Source: Streptomyces sp. NBC_01260 (GTDB lineage Bacteria > Actinomycetota > Actinomycetes > Streptomycetales > Streptomycetaceae). Taken from it: a stretch of DNA of 64,000 nt. Position numbers and translations under genes: made by a program. The notes below the pieces were generated by a model. It saw only the letters and a program-made list of their open reading frames with translations. It ran no database searches and was not told the DNA's origin. Location: assembly GCF_036226405.1 (NCBI RefSeq), contig NZ_CP108464.1:744001-808000 (forward strand). The letters are read 5' to 3'. Each line of letters opens with the position of its first letter. The first letter of the stretch is position 1. Shown here piece by piece: positions 24,624 through 34,271 of this stretch.

Positions 24624-26906
24624 TCAGGCGCCCCGCACCGTCACGGTGCCCGTCCCCTCCCCCGTGGCTCCCGTCTCCTCGGCAACCACGCGGAAGGGCC
24701 GGTCGGTGCCCTCGGCAGTGACGCTCAGGGCCTCCCCGTCCCGTACGACCCGGAACGTGGCGGCGGTGGTACCCGTCAGGTCCGGCACCGTGACCAGGGC
24801 GCCTGCGGCGGCGGCCGCCGCCGGGCCGAAGGCCCGCAGAGTGAGCCCGTCCAGCCAGTCGCCGTCCGGGCGCTGGTCGTCGGCGCCCCAGGGGAGCACC
24901 GCCCCGGGCCGCACCAGGATCGGCAGGCTGTCGAAGCCGTGGGTCTCGTGGCGCCAGAGCGGTCCGGTGATCGTCTCGCCGGTCAGCAGTGACGTCCAGG
25001 TGCCCTCGGGGACGTAGTACTCGACCTGTCCGTCCTCCGTGAAGACCGGCGCGACCAGCAGATCCGGTCCGAGCATGTACTGGCGGTCCAGCATCCGGGT
25101 CGTCGGGTCGCCCGGGAACTCCAGCAGCATGGGGCGCATCATCGGGACGCCCGTCCGGTGGGCGGAGGCAGCGGCCCCGTACAGGTACGGCATCAGCCGG
25201 TGCTTGAGCAGGGTGAACTTCCGGGTGACGTCCACCGCCTCCTCGCCGAACGCCCACGGCACCCGGTACGACACGTTGCCGTGCAGCCTGCTGTGCGAGG
25301 ACATCAGGCCGAAGGCGAGCCAGCGTTTGAAGACCGCCGGGTCGGGGGTGCCCTCGAAGCCGCCGATGTCATGGCTCCAGAAGCCGAAGCCGGACAGGCT
25401 CAGCGAGAGGCCGCCGCGCAGCGACTCGGCCATGGCGGTGAACGAGGCGAAGCAGTCACCGCCCCAGTGCACTGGGAACTGCTGGCCGCCGGCCGTCGCC
25501 GAGCGGGCGAACAGCACCGCCTCGCCGTGGCCGCGCTCCTTCTCCAGGAGTTCGAAGACCGTGCGGTTGTAGATCTGCGCGTAGTAGTTGTGCATCCGCT
25601 CCGGGTCGGAGCCGTCGTGCCACACCACGTCGGTGGGCACGCGCTCGCCGAAGTCCGTCTTGAAGCAGTCGACGCCCTGGTCGAGCAGGACCCGGAGCTT
25701 GCTGTTGTACCACTCGCGCGCCTGCGGGTTGGTGAAGTCGACCAGGGCCATCCCAGGCTGCCACAGGTCCCACTGCCAGACGTCGCCGTTGGGCCTGCGC
25801 ACCAGGTACCCGTGCTCCGCCCCCTCCGCGAACAGCGAGGACTTCTGGGCGATGTACGGGTTGATCCACATGCTGATCCGCAGACCGCGCTCCTTGAGCC
25901 GGGCCAGCATGCCTTCGGGATCGGGGAAGACGTCCGGGTCCCACAGGAAGTCCGACCACTGGTACTCGCGCATCCAGAAGCAGTCGAAGTGGAAGACGGA
26001 GAGCGGGATTTCGCGCTCGGCCATGCCGTCGACGAACGAGGTGACGGTCTCCTCGTCGTAGGCGGTGCAGAACGACGTGGTCAGCCAGAGGCCGAAGGAC
26101 CAGGCAGGCGGCAGCGCGGGGCGGCCGGTGAGCGCGGTGTAGCGGGCCAGCACCTCCTTGGGCGTCGGCCCGGCGACGACGTAGTACTCCAGCGACTGGT
26201 CCTCGACGCTGAACTGCACCTGGCCGACCGACTCCGAGCCGATCTCGAAGGAGACCTTGCCGGGGTGGTTGACGAAGACGCCGTAGCCGCGGGAGGAGAG
26301 GTAGAACGGGATGTTCTTGTAGGCCAGTTCGCTGCTCGTGCCGCCGTCGGCCTGCCAGATGTCGACGCTCTGGCCGTTCTTCACGTACGGGGTGAAGCGC
26401 TCGCCGAGACCGTAGACGTTCTCACCGATGTCCAGGGCGAGCCGGCCGATCATGTGGTGGGTGCCGTCCGGGGCGGCGGCGAAGGCGGTGCCCTTGGCGT
26501 CGACACCGGTGAGACGGCGGCCGTCGGCGTCGAGGAAGGTGAGGCCCCACGGCCCGTCGCCGTCCATGCGCAGGGTGAGCGGTCCGCTCGTCAGTTCGGT
26601 GACCGCGCCGTCCCGTCGGGTCCGGGACCCGGCGGCCGCCGGGTCCAGACCGGGGAGGGCGAAGTCGGGTCCGCGGTTCACCGTCCCGGCGTGGTGGGTG
26701 GCGCGCACACCGATGATCCCCTCGGCCGGGGAGAAGCATTCGACGGTGATCAGCGGGGTGTTCAGGGTGTCGCCGCGTTCGGCGACGTGCTTGACCGCCG
26801 CGTAGGCGGTGAACCGGTCGGCTTTGACGCGCAGATCGCGAATCTCGGTCGCGTAGCAGGCGCGTACGCCCTCACGCATGAGCCAGAAGCCGTCGGTGAA
26901 CTTCAT
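24624..26906 (-). CDS. GH31 alpha-xylosidase (YicI-like)
   Basis: A 760-residue cytoplasmic glycoside hydrolase of family 31, the size and sequence type of YicI alpha-xylosidase. The nucleophile is D418 in CFKTDFGERVP and the acid/base is D484 in HWGGDCFASF. An N-terminal beta-sandwich (1-250) precedes the barrel and beta domains follow it. It removes alpha-1,6-linked xylose from the non-reducing end of xyloglucan oligosaccharides. It lies 61 nt downstream of the GH3 gene on the same strand, so the two form an operon read away from the ABC importer. Two CGAAGCGCTTCG palindromes upstream of GH3 should place both under the LacI regulator. The xylose made can feed XylA. Confidence 0.95.
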   Translation of the reverse strand: MKFTDGFWLMREGVRACYATEIRDLRVKADRFTAYAAVKHVAERGDTLNTPLITVECFSPAEGIIGVRATHHAGTVNRGPDFALPGLDPAAAGSRTRRDGAVTELTSGPLTLRMDGDGPWGLTFLDADGRRLTGVDAKGTAFAAAPDGTHHMIGRLALDIGENVYGLGERFTPYVKNGQSVDIWQADGGTSSELAYKNIPFYLSSRGYGVFVNHPGKVSFEIGSESVGQVQFSVEDQSLEYYVVAGPTPKEVLARYTALTGRPALPPAWSFGLWLTTSFCTAYDEETVTSFVDGMAEREIPLSVFHFDCFWMREYQWSDFLWDPDVFPDPEGMLARLKERGLRISMWINPYIAQKSSLFAEGAEHGYLVRRPNGDVWQWDLWQPGMALVDFTNPQAREWYNSKLRVLLDQGVDCFKTDFGERVPTDVVWHDGSDPERMHNYYAQIYNRTVFELLEKERGHGEAVLFARSATAGGQQFPVHWGGDCFASFTAMAESLRGGLSLSLSGFGFWSHDIGGFEGTPDPAVFKRWLAFGLMSSHSRLHGNVSYRVPWAFGEEAVDVTRKFTLLKHRLMPYLYGAAASAHRTGVPMMRPMLLEFPGDPTTRMLDRQYMLGPDLLVAPVFTEDGQVEYYVPEGTWTSLLTGETITGPLWRHETHGFDSLPILVRPGAVLPWGADDQRPDGDWLDGLTLRAFGPAAAAAAGALVTVPDLTGTTAATFRVVRDGEALSVTAEGTDRPFRVVAEETGATGEGTGTVTVRGA

Positions 26907-26967
26907 GGGGACTCCTTGCCGGGGGCAACTGGACGGAGAGGGAAGGGGGTTCGCGGGGCGGCCCGGT

Positions 26968-29883
26968 TCATTCGGTGTCCCCGGTGAAGGTGATCCGGGC
27001 GAGACGTACGGTGCCGTCCAGGGTGACGCGCAGATCGCGGACGCCCGAGGCGGCGAGGGCGGCCCGCTGGGTGCGGTAGTCGTACGGTCCGTCGGTGGCA
27101 GTCACCGGGACGGTGACCGTGGCGCCGTCCATGGTGATCCGAACGGCCCCCTGCCCCGATGCCGACACCGCGACACCGCGCACTCCGGCTCCGAAATCGC
27201 AGCGGCGGTAGAGGAGTTCGTTGTTCCCGGCGACGGCATTCACGGCGTCGCCGTCCGTCTTGGTCCGGTCGGTGATCTCGGTGGCCAGCTGCTCGTCGTA
27301 GTCGGCCGCCTCCAGACCGCGCTCCAGGACGGGCCGGGGGCCGGCCGGTTCGCCGTCGACCGTGACGACCGCGACCATCCGGATGTCCGTGCTGGAGGCG
27401 CCGGCCTGGATCTCGTACGCGCCGGGGTCGACGGTCCAGCGGCCGTGCGCCACGTCCCAGTGCCCCAGTTCGGCGACCGGGACCGTGAAGTCGACGCGCT
27501 CCCCGGCGCCGGGCGCCAGGTGCAGCCTGCGGTGGGCGGCCAGCTGACGCAGCGGCCGCACGACGGACGGCGCGACCGCCCGCACGTAGAGCTGGGCGAC
27601 CTCGTCGGCGGCGACGGCGCCGGTGTTGGTGACGGTCAACGACACCCGCAGGAGCTCGCCCTCGCGCTCGGCGGTCAGGGAGCTGTAGGTGAAGTCGCTG
27701 TACGAGAGGCCGTGGCCGAACGGGTAGAGCGGCGTGCCCTCGTAGTAGAGGTAGGTCTGGCGGGAGCCGATGATGTCGTAGTCCAGCAGGCCGGGCAGCT
27801 CCGCGTCGCAGGCGTACCAGGTCTGCGGCAGCCGGCCGGCCGGGGATACGTCGCCCGCCAGGACCCGGGCGAGCGCCGTTCCGGCGGCCTGTCCGCCGTG
27901 CGCGGTCCACAGGAGCGCGGGGAGCGCGGCCGCCGCGTCGGTGAGGGCGTACGGGTAGGCGGAGGTGACCGCCAGGACGGTGCGCGGGTTGGCGGCGTGG
28001 GCGGCCCGCCAGAGGCGTTCCTGCTGGGCGGGCAGGTCGAGGGTGGTGCGGTCCTCGGTCTCGCGCCCGTTGATGTGGGTGTCGTTGCCGGCCACGACGA
28101 TCACGGTGTCGGCCGCGGCGGCGGCGCGGGCCACGGCGTCCTCGCCGCGTTCGGTCACCTCGGTCTCGAAGACCGTTCCGAGGGCGTTCGACGGTCCGGA
28201 AGCCGCCTCACCGGGTCCCGGCACTTCTCCCCCCGGTCCGGAAACTTCTTCGCCGGGGGCGGCAACCTTTACGCCGTCGGCGGCAACAGAGACATACCTA
28301 CCCGTTCCGACGTGCAGAAGGCGGTGACCGCCCGCATGACCCTCCACCGCCTCCAGGCGGAACGTCTCCTGGACGATCCAGCCGCCGGGCTCGTCCGCGG
28401 AAGCGCGCACATAGCCGTCCTCGGCCACCGACAGATAGCGGCCGCCCGGCTCCCGCAGGGTGATCACTCCGTTGCCCCAGTCCACGAGCGCCAGCTCAGA
28501 CGGGATGTCGCCGCAGGTCAGCGCGGGCAGGTCGGTGCGGCCCGCGAGGAGCGCCGGGTCCAGGGCGCCCTCCGCGCCGCGTACCGGATCCTGGCCGGTA
28601 TCCGCGGCCGGCACCTGGAGCCAGCCGTCCGCACACTTCAGCCGGACCAGGTCGGCGCCCTCCGCGAAGACGATGTGCTCGGCACCGAACCGTTCCCGGA
28701 GCCCGTCGAGCGGGGTGGAGCGGTGGATCAGCGTGCCGCTGTACCAGTCGAGTTTGCAGGCGTCCGCGAGCAGCCCGACGACCGCGACGGTCTTCCCGGC
28801 GGCGGGGTCCAGCGGCAGCAGCCCGTCGTTCTTGAGCAGCACCACGGCCTGCTCGGCGGCCTCCTGGGCGAGGGCCCGGTGCTCCGCGGTGTCGAAGCCG
28901 GCGGCATCCGCGTGCGGGTCGAGGCCGGGGTCGAACTCACCGAGCGAGAAGCGCAGTCCGAGCAGCCTGCGGACGGCGGTGTCGATGTCGTGCTCGTCGA
29001 GCAGTCCGCGTTCCAGGGCTCCCCGGATGCGGCCGGTCATGACGGCGGAGTCCTGGCCGTGGTCGGTGAAGCTGTCGACACCGGCCCGCAGGGAGGCGGC
29101 CGTCGCCTCCTCGTGGGTGTCGAAGTAGTGCTCGGAGTCGACCAGGTTGGACGGCGCGCCCGCGTCGGAGCAGACCACCAGCGACCGGTCGGTCCAGCTT
29201 CGCAACTGCTGGGACAGGAGCGGCGAGAGGTGGTTGGGCCGCCCGTTGACCAGGTTGTACGCGGGCATGACACCGGCCACCGCGCCGGCCCGGACCGCGT
29301 CACGGAAGGCCTTGAGGTCGTACTCGTGCAGGACCCGCGGGCGGACCGAGGAGGACGCAATGTCGCGGTCGGTCTCGTTGTTGTGGGCGAGCCAGTGCTT
29401 GAGGACCGGGGCGGTCCGCCAGTAGTGCGGATGGTCACCGCGCAGCCCCCGGGTGTACGCGACCGCGATGGCGGAGGTGAGGCCGGCGTCCTCGGAATAC
29501 CCCTCCTCGCCGCGCCCCCACAGCGGGTTGCGCAGCAGATTCACTGTCGGGGCCCAGACGTTGAGCCCGACCCGGTCGTCCTCGGCCCGCTTGGCCCGGA
29601 CCTCGTTGCCGACCGCCTCGCCGACCCGGCGCACCAGTTCGTCGTTCCAGGTGGCGCCGAGTCCGACGGCCTGCGGGAAGACCGTCGCCGGTCCCATCCA
29701 GGCAACGCCGTGCAGGGCCTCCTGGCCGGTCCTGAAGGCACCGAGTCCGAGCCGGTCGACCGCCGGTGCGAACTGGTGCAGCATCGCGATCCGCTCGTCG
29801 AGCGTGAGCCGCTGGAGCAGATCGTCGATGCGCTTGGCGAAGGGCAGCCGCGGGTCGCGGAAGGGCTGCTGTTGTTCCGTCAC
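26968..29883 (-). CDS. GH3 beta-glucosidase with inserted trefoil-like domain and C-terminal CBM6-like domain
   Basis: A 971-residue cytoplasmic GH3 enzyme. The first domain runs from about residue 10 to 310, with TGQEALHGVAWMG, KHWLAHNNE and the nucleophile D240 (VVCSDAGAPSN). The second domain starts at about 340 (QAVVLLKNDGLLPL). It is interrupted at about 415-545 by a beta-trefoil/fascin-like module (GGRYLSVAEDG and GRYVSVAADG repeats) and then a Gly-Pro-Glu-rich linker of short repeats (543-564). After PFGHGLSYSDF comes an Fn3-like domain, and at the end a CBM6-like domain (about 850-971). It likely removes glucose from xyloglucan oligosaccharides; beta-xylosidase activity is possible. 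The GTG at 29883 follows AGGGG; upstream codons lack similarity. Confidence 0.92.
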   Translation of the reverse strand: MTEQQQPFRDPRLPFAKRIDDLLQRLTLDERIAMLHQFAPAVDRLGLGAFRTGQEALHGVAWMGPATVFPQAVGLGATWNDELVRRVGEAVGNEVRAKRAEDDRVGLNVWAPTVNLLRNPLWGRGEEGYSEDAGLTSAIAVAYTRGLRGDHPHYWRTAPVLKHWLAHNNETDRDIASSSVRPRVLHEYDLKAFRDAVRAGAVAGVMPAYNLVNGRPNHLSPLLSQQLRSWTDRSLVVCSDAGAPSNLVDSEHYFDTHEEATAASLRAGVDSFTDHGQDSAVMTGRIRGALERGLLDEHDIDTAVRRLLGLRFSLGEFDPGLDPHADAAGFDTAEHRALAQEAAEQAVVLLKNDGLLPLDPAAGKTVAVVGLLADACKLDWYSGTLIHRSTPLDGLRERFGAEHIVFAEGADLVRLKCADGWLQVPAADTGQDPVRGAEGALDPALLAGRTDLPALTCGDIPSELALVDWGNGVITLREPGGRYLSVAEDGYVRASADEPGGWIVQETFRLEAVEGHAGGHRLLHVGTGRYVSVAADGVKVAAPGEEVSGPGGEVPGPGEAASGPSNALGTVFETEVTERGEDAVARAAAAADTVIVVAGNDTHINGRETEDRTTLDLPAQQERLWRAAHAANPRTVLAVTSAYPYALTDAAAALPALLWTAHGGQAAGTALARVLAGDVSPAGRLPQTWYACDAELPGLLDYDIIGSRQTYLYYEGTPLYPFGHGLSYSDFTYSSLTAEREGELLRVSLTVTNTGAVAADEVAQLYVRAVAPSVVRPLRQLAAHRRLHLAPGAGERVDFTVPVAELGHWDVAHGRWTVDPGAYEIQAGASSTDIRMVAVVTVDGEPAGPRPVLERGLEAADYDEQLATEITDRTKTDGDAVNAVAGNNELLYRRCDFGAGVRGVAVSASGQGAVRITMDGATVTVPVTATDGPYDYRTQRAALAASGVRDLRVTLDGTVRLARITFTGDTE

Positions 29884-29962
29884 GTGCGGGTCCCCTTGGA
29901 GAGGTGGGAGGTTTTTGGCGCCAGGGCCTCGTGCGAGCCTCCGAGAAGTCTCAGAAGATCTT

Positions 29963-29976
29963 TCGAAGCGCTTCGA
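29963..29976. promoter_or_regulatory. LacI-type operator TCGAAGCGCTTCGA upstream of the GH3-GH31 operon
   Basis: A perfect 14-bp palindrome with the LacI-family central CG, 80 nt upstream of the GH3 GTG. The same core recurs at 30133, 42648 and 42735 and nowhere else that I found in the window. Confidence 0.8.
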
Positions 29977-30132
29977 TGCTCCGTGGCCGACCCCACCAGT
30001 GTCAAGGCCTCGCCCTCGACCTCCGTACACGACAGCCCCCATTGAGCCAGGAAACGGTTCGGAAACTGGTCGGAGGAATCTGGAAACGGACTCTTGTGCG
30101 GCCGAGACCCTTCACTTAACCTCGCTGCAACA

Positions 30133-30146
30133 TCGAAGCGCTTCGA
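30133..30146. promoter_or_regulatory. LacI-type operator TCGAAGCGCTTCGA upstream of the ABC/GH operon
   Basis: A second perfect copy, 191 nt upstream of the solute-binding-protein gene and 170 nt (centre to centre) from the first, with a further half site (GCTTCGAC) just downstream. The region 29884-30337 between the divergent operons otherwise holds no gene. Confidence 0.8.
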
Positions 30147-30337
30147 CAGAGCTTCGACGGGGCGCCCGGCGCCCCGGAATTCCCGGGACGGTGACAGGTT
30201 CTGCCGCCTCCATGTTGAACCGCTTCACCTGCGGCCGGTCACGCCGGCTCAGCCAGCAACGCTCCACCTCAGACACAGGAACCGAACGGCGGTCACCCGC
30301 CACGTGTCGTCCTGGTGCGCCTCGAAGGGTTGACGCA

Positions 30338-32005
30338 ATGACGCCGAATTCCTCCCCCTCCTCCACGGCTCCGAGCCGGAGAAGCTTCCTCGCCACCGGC
30401 GCGGTGGCCGCTGTCGCCGTGGCCGGTGGGGTACCGCTGCTCGCCGCGTGCGGCGGTTCCGGTTCCGGGACCAAGGAGGGCACGACAACGGGCAAGGCAC
30501 TCAAGAAGGTCGTGCCGGCATACGCCCCGCTGAACCTGGTCGAGCCGGATGTCGCGAGCGTCAACGGTTCGAGCCCCGGCTTCACCACGCTGCCGGACCC
30601 GCTGGTCACCTCGGTGAAGTCGGTCCCGGGCAAGGGCTCGGAGTTCCGCGTCATGACCCCGCTGTGGGGCACCGTCCCGAAGAAGAACAACCCGTACTAC
30701 ACGGCGGTGAACAAGGCGGTCGGCGCGACGCTCGACTTCGACCCGCAGGACGGCAACACCTACCAGGACAAGATCGGCGCGGTGCTCGCCGGCTCGGACA
30801 TCCCGGATGTCATGACGATCCCCGGCTGGAACATGCAGGGGCAGATCCGCAACGCGATCACCGCCAAGTTCGCCGACCTGAGCCCCTATCTGGCGGGCGA
30901 CGCGGTCAAGAAGTACCCGAACCTGGCGAACATCCCGACGGGTGCCTGGCAGTACTCCGTCTTCGGCGGCAAGCTGCGCGGGCTGCCCATGCCGACGCCG
31001 GTCATCGGCAACGCGATCTTCTACCGCAAGGACCTGATCGGCTCGGGCGCGGTCCCGGCGAGCGCGGACGACCTGCTGGCGTTCGGCAAGGAGTACACCG
31101 CGCCCAGGAAGAAGGTCTGGGCCTTCGACGACCTCTGGACCTGCATCCAGAAGATCTACGGTCTGCTGCCCGACGCGCCGCACTACTGGCAGTTGGAGAA
31201 CGGCAAGCTGGTCCACAAGATCGAGACGAAGGAGTACCGGGAGGCGCTCGCCTTCGCGCGCAAGCTCCACGACGGCGGATACGTCCACCCGGACGCCGAG
31301 GCCAACAAGGACGCCGACTCCAAGATCCGCTTCACCAGCGGACACGTGGTGATGTACAACGACGGCACCGGCGGCTGGAAGGGCATGGTCACCGAGCAGG
31401 CGACCGCCAACGCCAAGTTCGACATGCAGGCGCTCGACTTCTTCGGCCACGACGGCGGCAAGCCGGTGCTGTGGCAGGACGACCCGGCGGGCATCTTCAC
31501 CTTCCTGAGCAAGAAGCTCTCCACGGCGCGGATCGAGGAGTTCCTCGCGATAGCCGACTACGCGGCCGCGCCGTACGGCACCAAGGAGTTCATGCTCACC
31601 AACTACGGCGTCAAGGGCACCCACTACACGCTCAAGGACGGGGCCCCGGCCTACACCCCGCAGGGTGTCCAGGAGGCCCAGCCCTCCACCTTCCTGTTCC
31701 TCGCCTCGCCCCCGGCCTCCATCGCCTACCCGGACCAGCCGCAGCTGGCGAAGGACTACGCGGCCTGGATGGCGCGGCAGGCCCCGCACGTCAAGAAGCC
31801 CCTCTTCTTCGGCATGCAGATCGTCGAGCCGCAGCGGTACGCCTCGCTGTACACGCCCTTCGACGACCTGCAGAAGGACATCCGCCGCGGCCGCAAGAAG
31901 GTCAGCGACATCGACGACGCGGTGAACACCTGGAAGAAGAGCGGCGGCGAGAAGCTGCGCGCCTGGTACCAGGACATTCTCGACAAGAACGGCTCCGGCA
32001 ACTGA
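30338..32005 (+). CDS. ABC transporter solute-binding lipoprotein (LplA-like, oligosaccharide)
   Basis: A 555-residue extracellular substrate-binding protein. The N-terminus has a twin-arginine motif (SRRSFLAT) and a lipobox ending LLAAC (C38), so it should be exported folded by Tat and lipid-anchored. The length and sequence type match the large binding proteins of LplABC-type carbohydrate importers. By context it captures xyloglucan oligosaccharides. It is the first gene of an operon of about 11 kb (30338-41500). AAGGG lies 9 nt before the ATG; earlier codons of the open frame cover the operator region and are not coding. Confidence 0.93.
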   Translation: MTPNSSPSSTAPSRRSFLATGAVAAVAVAGGVPLLAACGGSGSGTKEGTTTGKALKKVVPAYAPLNLVEPDVASVNGSSPGFTTLPDPLVTSVKSVPGKGSEFRVMTPLWGTVPKKNNPYYTAVNKAVGATLDFDPQDGNTYQDKIGAVLAGSDIPDVMTIPGWNMQGQIRNAITAKFADLSPYLAGDAVKKYPNLANIPTGAWQYSVFGGKLRGLPMPTPVIGNAIFYRKDLIGSGAVPASADDLLAFGKEYTAPRKKVWAFDDLWTCIQKIYGLLPDAPHYWQLENGKLVHKIETKEYREALAFARKLHDGGYVHPDAEANKDADSKIRFTSGHVVMYNDGTGGWKGMVTEQATANAKFDMQALDFFGHDGGKPVLWQDDPAGIFTFLSKKLSTARIEEFLAIADYAAAPYGTKEFMLTNYGVKGTHYTLKDGAPAYTPQGVQEAQPSTFLFLASPPASIAYPDQPQLAKDYAAWMARQAPHVKKPLFFGMQIVEPQRYASLYTPFDDLQKDIRRGRKKVSDIDDAVNTWKKSGGEKLRAWYQDILDKNGSGN

Positions 32006-32105
32006 CGCGTACGAGGCGCACCAACCGTACGCAGGAGAGCGAGAGAGCCGCCGGGCTCACGAAGCCCGGCGGCCGGGGCCAGGAGCACGACATGGGGAGC
32101 ACACG

Positions 32106-33242
32106 GTGAAGCCACGGGCCACGGTCGCGACCGACCCGGCCCGCACCGCCGACGGGGCCAGCGCCCCGGCCGGTGGCAGCGGGAGCGGTGACGGCGACGG
32201 CAGGGACGACACGGACGGAAGCGGCGGGCGGACGGGCGGGCCCCGCGCGATCAGCGCCCGCCGGCCCCGTACGGCGAAGAACGGACCGGCGAGGAACAGG
32301 CCGGCGGGTTCCGGACCGCGGGCGGGCGGCATCACCTGGCGCCAGCGGCTGCGGCGCGACCGCACCCTGGTGCTGATGACGCTGCCGGCCATCGCCCTGC
32401 TGCTGATCTTCAACTACGTACCGCTGCTCGGGAACATCGTGGCCTTCCAGGACTACGACGTCTACGACCTGGGAATCACCGGCAGCCCCTTCGTCGGCTT
32501 CGACAACTTCACCCGGATCTTCGAGGACTACCGCTTCTGGGAAGTCCTCATCAACACCCTGGTCATCTTCGTCACCCAGCTCGTCCTCTTCTTCCCCATC
32601 CCGATCGCGATCGCGCTGCTGCTCAACACGATCATGAGCGCACGGGTGCGGGCCTGGGTCCAGGCGGTCGTCTACCTGCCGCACTTCTTCTCCTGGGTAC
32701 TGGTCGTCACGGTCTTCCAGCAGATGTTCGGCGGCGCCGGCCTGGTCGCCCAGTGGCTGCGCGACCACGGTCACGAGGGCTTCGACCTGATGACCAACCC
32801 GGGCTTCTTCAAGTTCCTGGTCTCCGCCCAGGCGGTGTGGAAGGACGCGGGCTGGGGCGTGATCGTCTTCCTCGCCGCGCTCGCCGCCGTCAACACCGAT
32901 CTGTACGAGGCCGCGGCCGTGGACGGGGCCGGCCGCTGGCGCCGCATGTGGCACGTGACGCTGCCCGCGCTGCGCCCGGTCATCGCCCTGCTGCTCGTCC
33001 TGCGGGTGGGCAGCGCGCTCAACCTCGACTTCGAGCAGATCCTGCTCCAGCGCGACCAGGTCGGTGCCGGCGCATCGGAAATCCTCGACACCTACATCTG
33101 GTGGACGGGCATCAAGACCGGCGACTTCGGCTACGCGGCCGCCGCCGGAATCTTCAAGGGGCTGTTCAGCGTCGCCATGGTGCTGGGGGCCAACAAGGTC
33201 GCCCACATGCTGGGTGAGCAGGGGGTGTACTCCAAGAAATGA
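32106..33242 (+). CDS. ABC transporter permease (LplB-like)
   Basis: A 378-residue inner-membrane permease with six hydrophobic segments starting at about residue 90, and the EAA loop for the ATPase (YEAAAVDGAGRWRRMWHVTLPALRPV). The first 75 residues are an unusually long Arg/Gly/Ser-rich cytoplasmic extension. The GTG at 32106 follows GGGGAG by 7 nt. It pairs with the next permease (ATGA overlap). No ATPase gene is in this operon, which is common in Streptomyces sugar importers that use the shared MsiK ATPase. Confidence 0.93.
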   Translation: MKPRATVATDPARTADGASAPAGGSGSGDGDGRDDTDGSGGRTGGPRAISARRPRTAKNGPARNRPAGSGPRAGGITWRQRLRRDRTLVLMTLPAIALLLIFNYVPLLGNIVAFQDYDVYDLGITGSPFVGFDNFTRIFEDYRFWEVLINTLVIFVTQLVLFFPIPIAIALLLNTIMSARVRAWVQAVVYLPHFFSWVLVVTVFQQMFGGAGLVAQWLRDHGHEGFDLMTNPGFFKFLVSAQAVWKDAGWGVIVFLAALAAVNTDLYEAAAVDGAGRWRRMWHVTLPALRPVIALLLVLRVGSALNLDFEQILLQRDQVGAGASEILDTYIWWTGIKTGDFGYAAAAGIFKGLFSVAMVLGANKVAHMLGEQGVYSKK

Positions 33243-34210
33243 CAACGCTCCTGGAACATGAGAAGGACCCGGCGCAGGCCGCGCCCCGCGCGGAGACCCC
33301 GCTCCAGCGCGCCCTGCGCATGGAACCCCGCCCCGTGTGGGAGGAGGAGCCCACCAAGGCGGGTCTCGCCTTCAAGGGCGTCGGTCTCGTCGCGATCTGC
33401 GCGGTGGTGATCATCCCGATCTGGGTGGTGCTCGTCACCAGTCTCTCCGACACCAGGACGATCAACGAGGCGGGCGGTCTGGTCGTCTGGCCGAAGCACA
33501 TCACCTTCATCGCCTACAAGGAACTGCTCAGCGGGGGCGCGGTGACCCGCGCGGCCGCGGTGAGCGTGGGCCTCACCGTCGTCGGCACGGTGGTCAGCAT
33601 GGTGGTCTCGGTCCTGTGCGCGTACGGGCTGAGCCGCCGCGACTCGTACGCCCACCGTCCGCTGCTGATGACCCTGATGGCGACGATGTTCTTTGGTGCC
33701 GGTCTCATCCCGACATATCTGCTGGTCACGGGAATCGGGCTCAGCGACAGCTACTGGTCGATGATCCTGCCCAGCGCGATCAGCGTCTTCAACGTGCTGG
33801 TCCTGCGCGGCTTCTTCATGGACACCGCGCCCGAACTCATCGACGCGGCCCGGATCGACGGCGCCGGCGAGTGGCGCATCCTGCTCCAGATCATCATGCC
33901 GCTGTCGCGTGCGGTGATCGCCGTGATCTCGCTGTTCTACGCGGTCGGTTACTGGAGCCAGTGGTTCAACGCGATGCTCTACATCCAGGACAGCGACAAG
34001 TACCCGCTGCAGATGATTCTGCGTCAGCTGGTCCTCCAGCACCAGGTGCCCCCGGGCGCCATGGGCGCGGCGGTCAGCAGCGGGGCGATCAACAGCCTCG
34101 CCGTGCAGATGGCGGTCATGATCCTCGCGCTGATCCCGGTCGCGGTGCTGTCGCCGTTCGTCCAGAAGCACTTCCAGAAGGGCATGCTCACGGGCGCCGT
34201 GAAGGGCTGA
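33239..34210 (+). CDS. ABC transporter permease (LplC-like)
   Basis: A 323-residue permease of the carbohydrate-uptake group with six membrane segments. The EAA loop reads PELIDAARIDGAGEWRILLQIIMPLSRAVI, and the C-terminus (FVQKHFQKGMLTGAVKG) has the ending typical of LplC-type subunits. The ATG overlaps the previous stop, which fixes the start and couples the two channel subunits. Together with the lipoprotein they would form one importer for xyloglucan-derived oligosaccharides. Confidence 0.94.
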   Translation: MTTLLEHEKDPAQAAPRAETPLQRALRMEPRPVWEEEPTKAGLAFKGVGLVAICAVVIIPIWVVLVTSLSDTRTINEAGGLVVWPKHITFIAYKELLSGGAVTRAAAVSVGLTVVGTVVSMVVSVLCAYGLSRRDSYAHRPLLMTLMATMFFGAGLIPTYLLVTGIGLSDSYWSMILPSAISVFNVLVLRGFFMDTAPELIDAARIDGAGEWRILLQIIMPLSRAVIAVISLFYAVGYWSQWFNAMLYIQDSDKYPLQMILRQLVLQHQVPPGAMGAAVSSGAINSLAVQMAVMILALIPVAVLSPFVQKHFQKGMLTGAVKG

Positions 34211-34271
34211 CTCCCTCCGCCGCCGGGCCAGCAGCTCCTCCCTCCCCTCCCCTGTCCGGAAGGTGTTCGCC

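Noticed and set aside
26878..30045. Open frame of over 1000 codons on the plus strand opposite GH3 and part of GH31
   Set aside because: Low-complexity translation; the minus strand encodes conserved glycoside hydrolases with intact catalytic residues over the same bases.
29453..30337. Extension of the solute-binding protein upstream of 30338
   Set aside because: It would place the operators and promoter inside a gene and put about 295 residues before a Tat/lipobox signal, which must be N-terminal.
32106..34210. Search for an ABC ATPase gene in the importer operon
   Set aside because: No Walker-containing ABC protein is encoded between 29 and 43 kb; the importer must use an ATPase encoded elsewhere.
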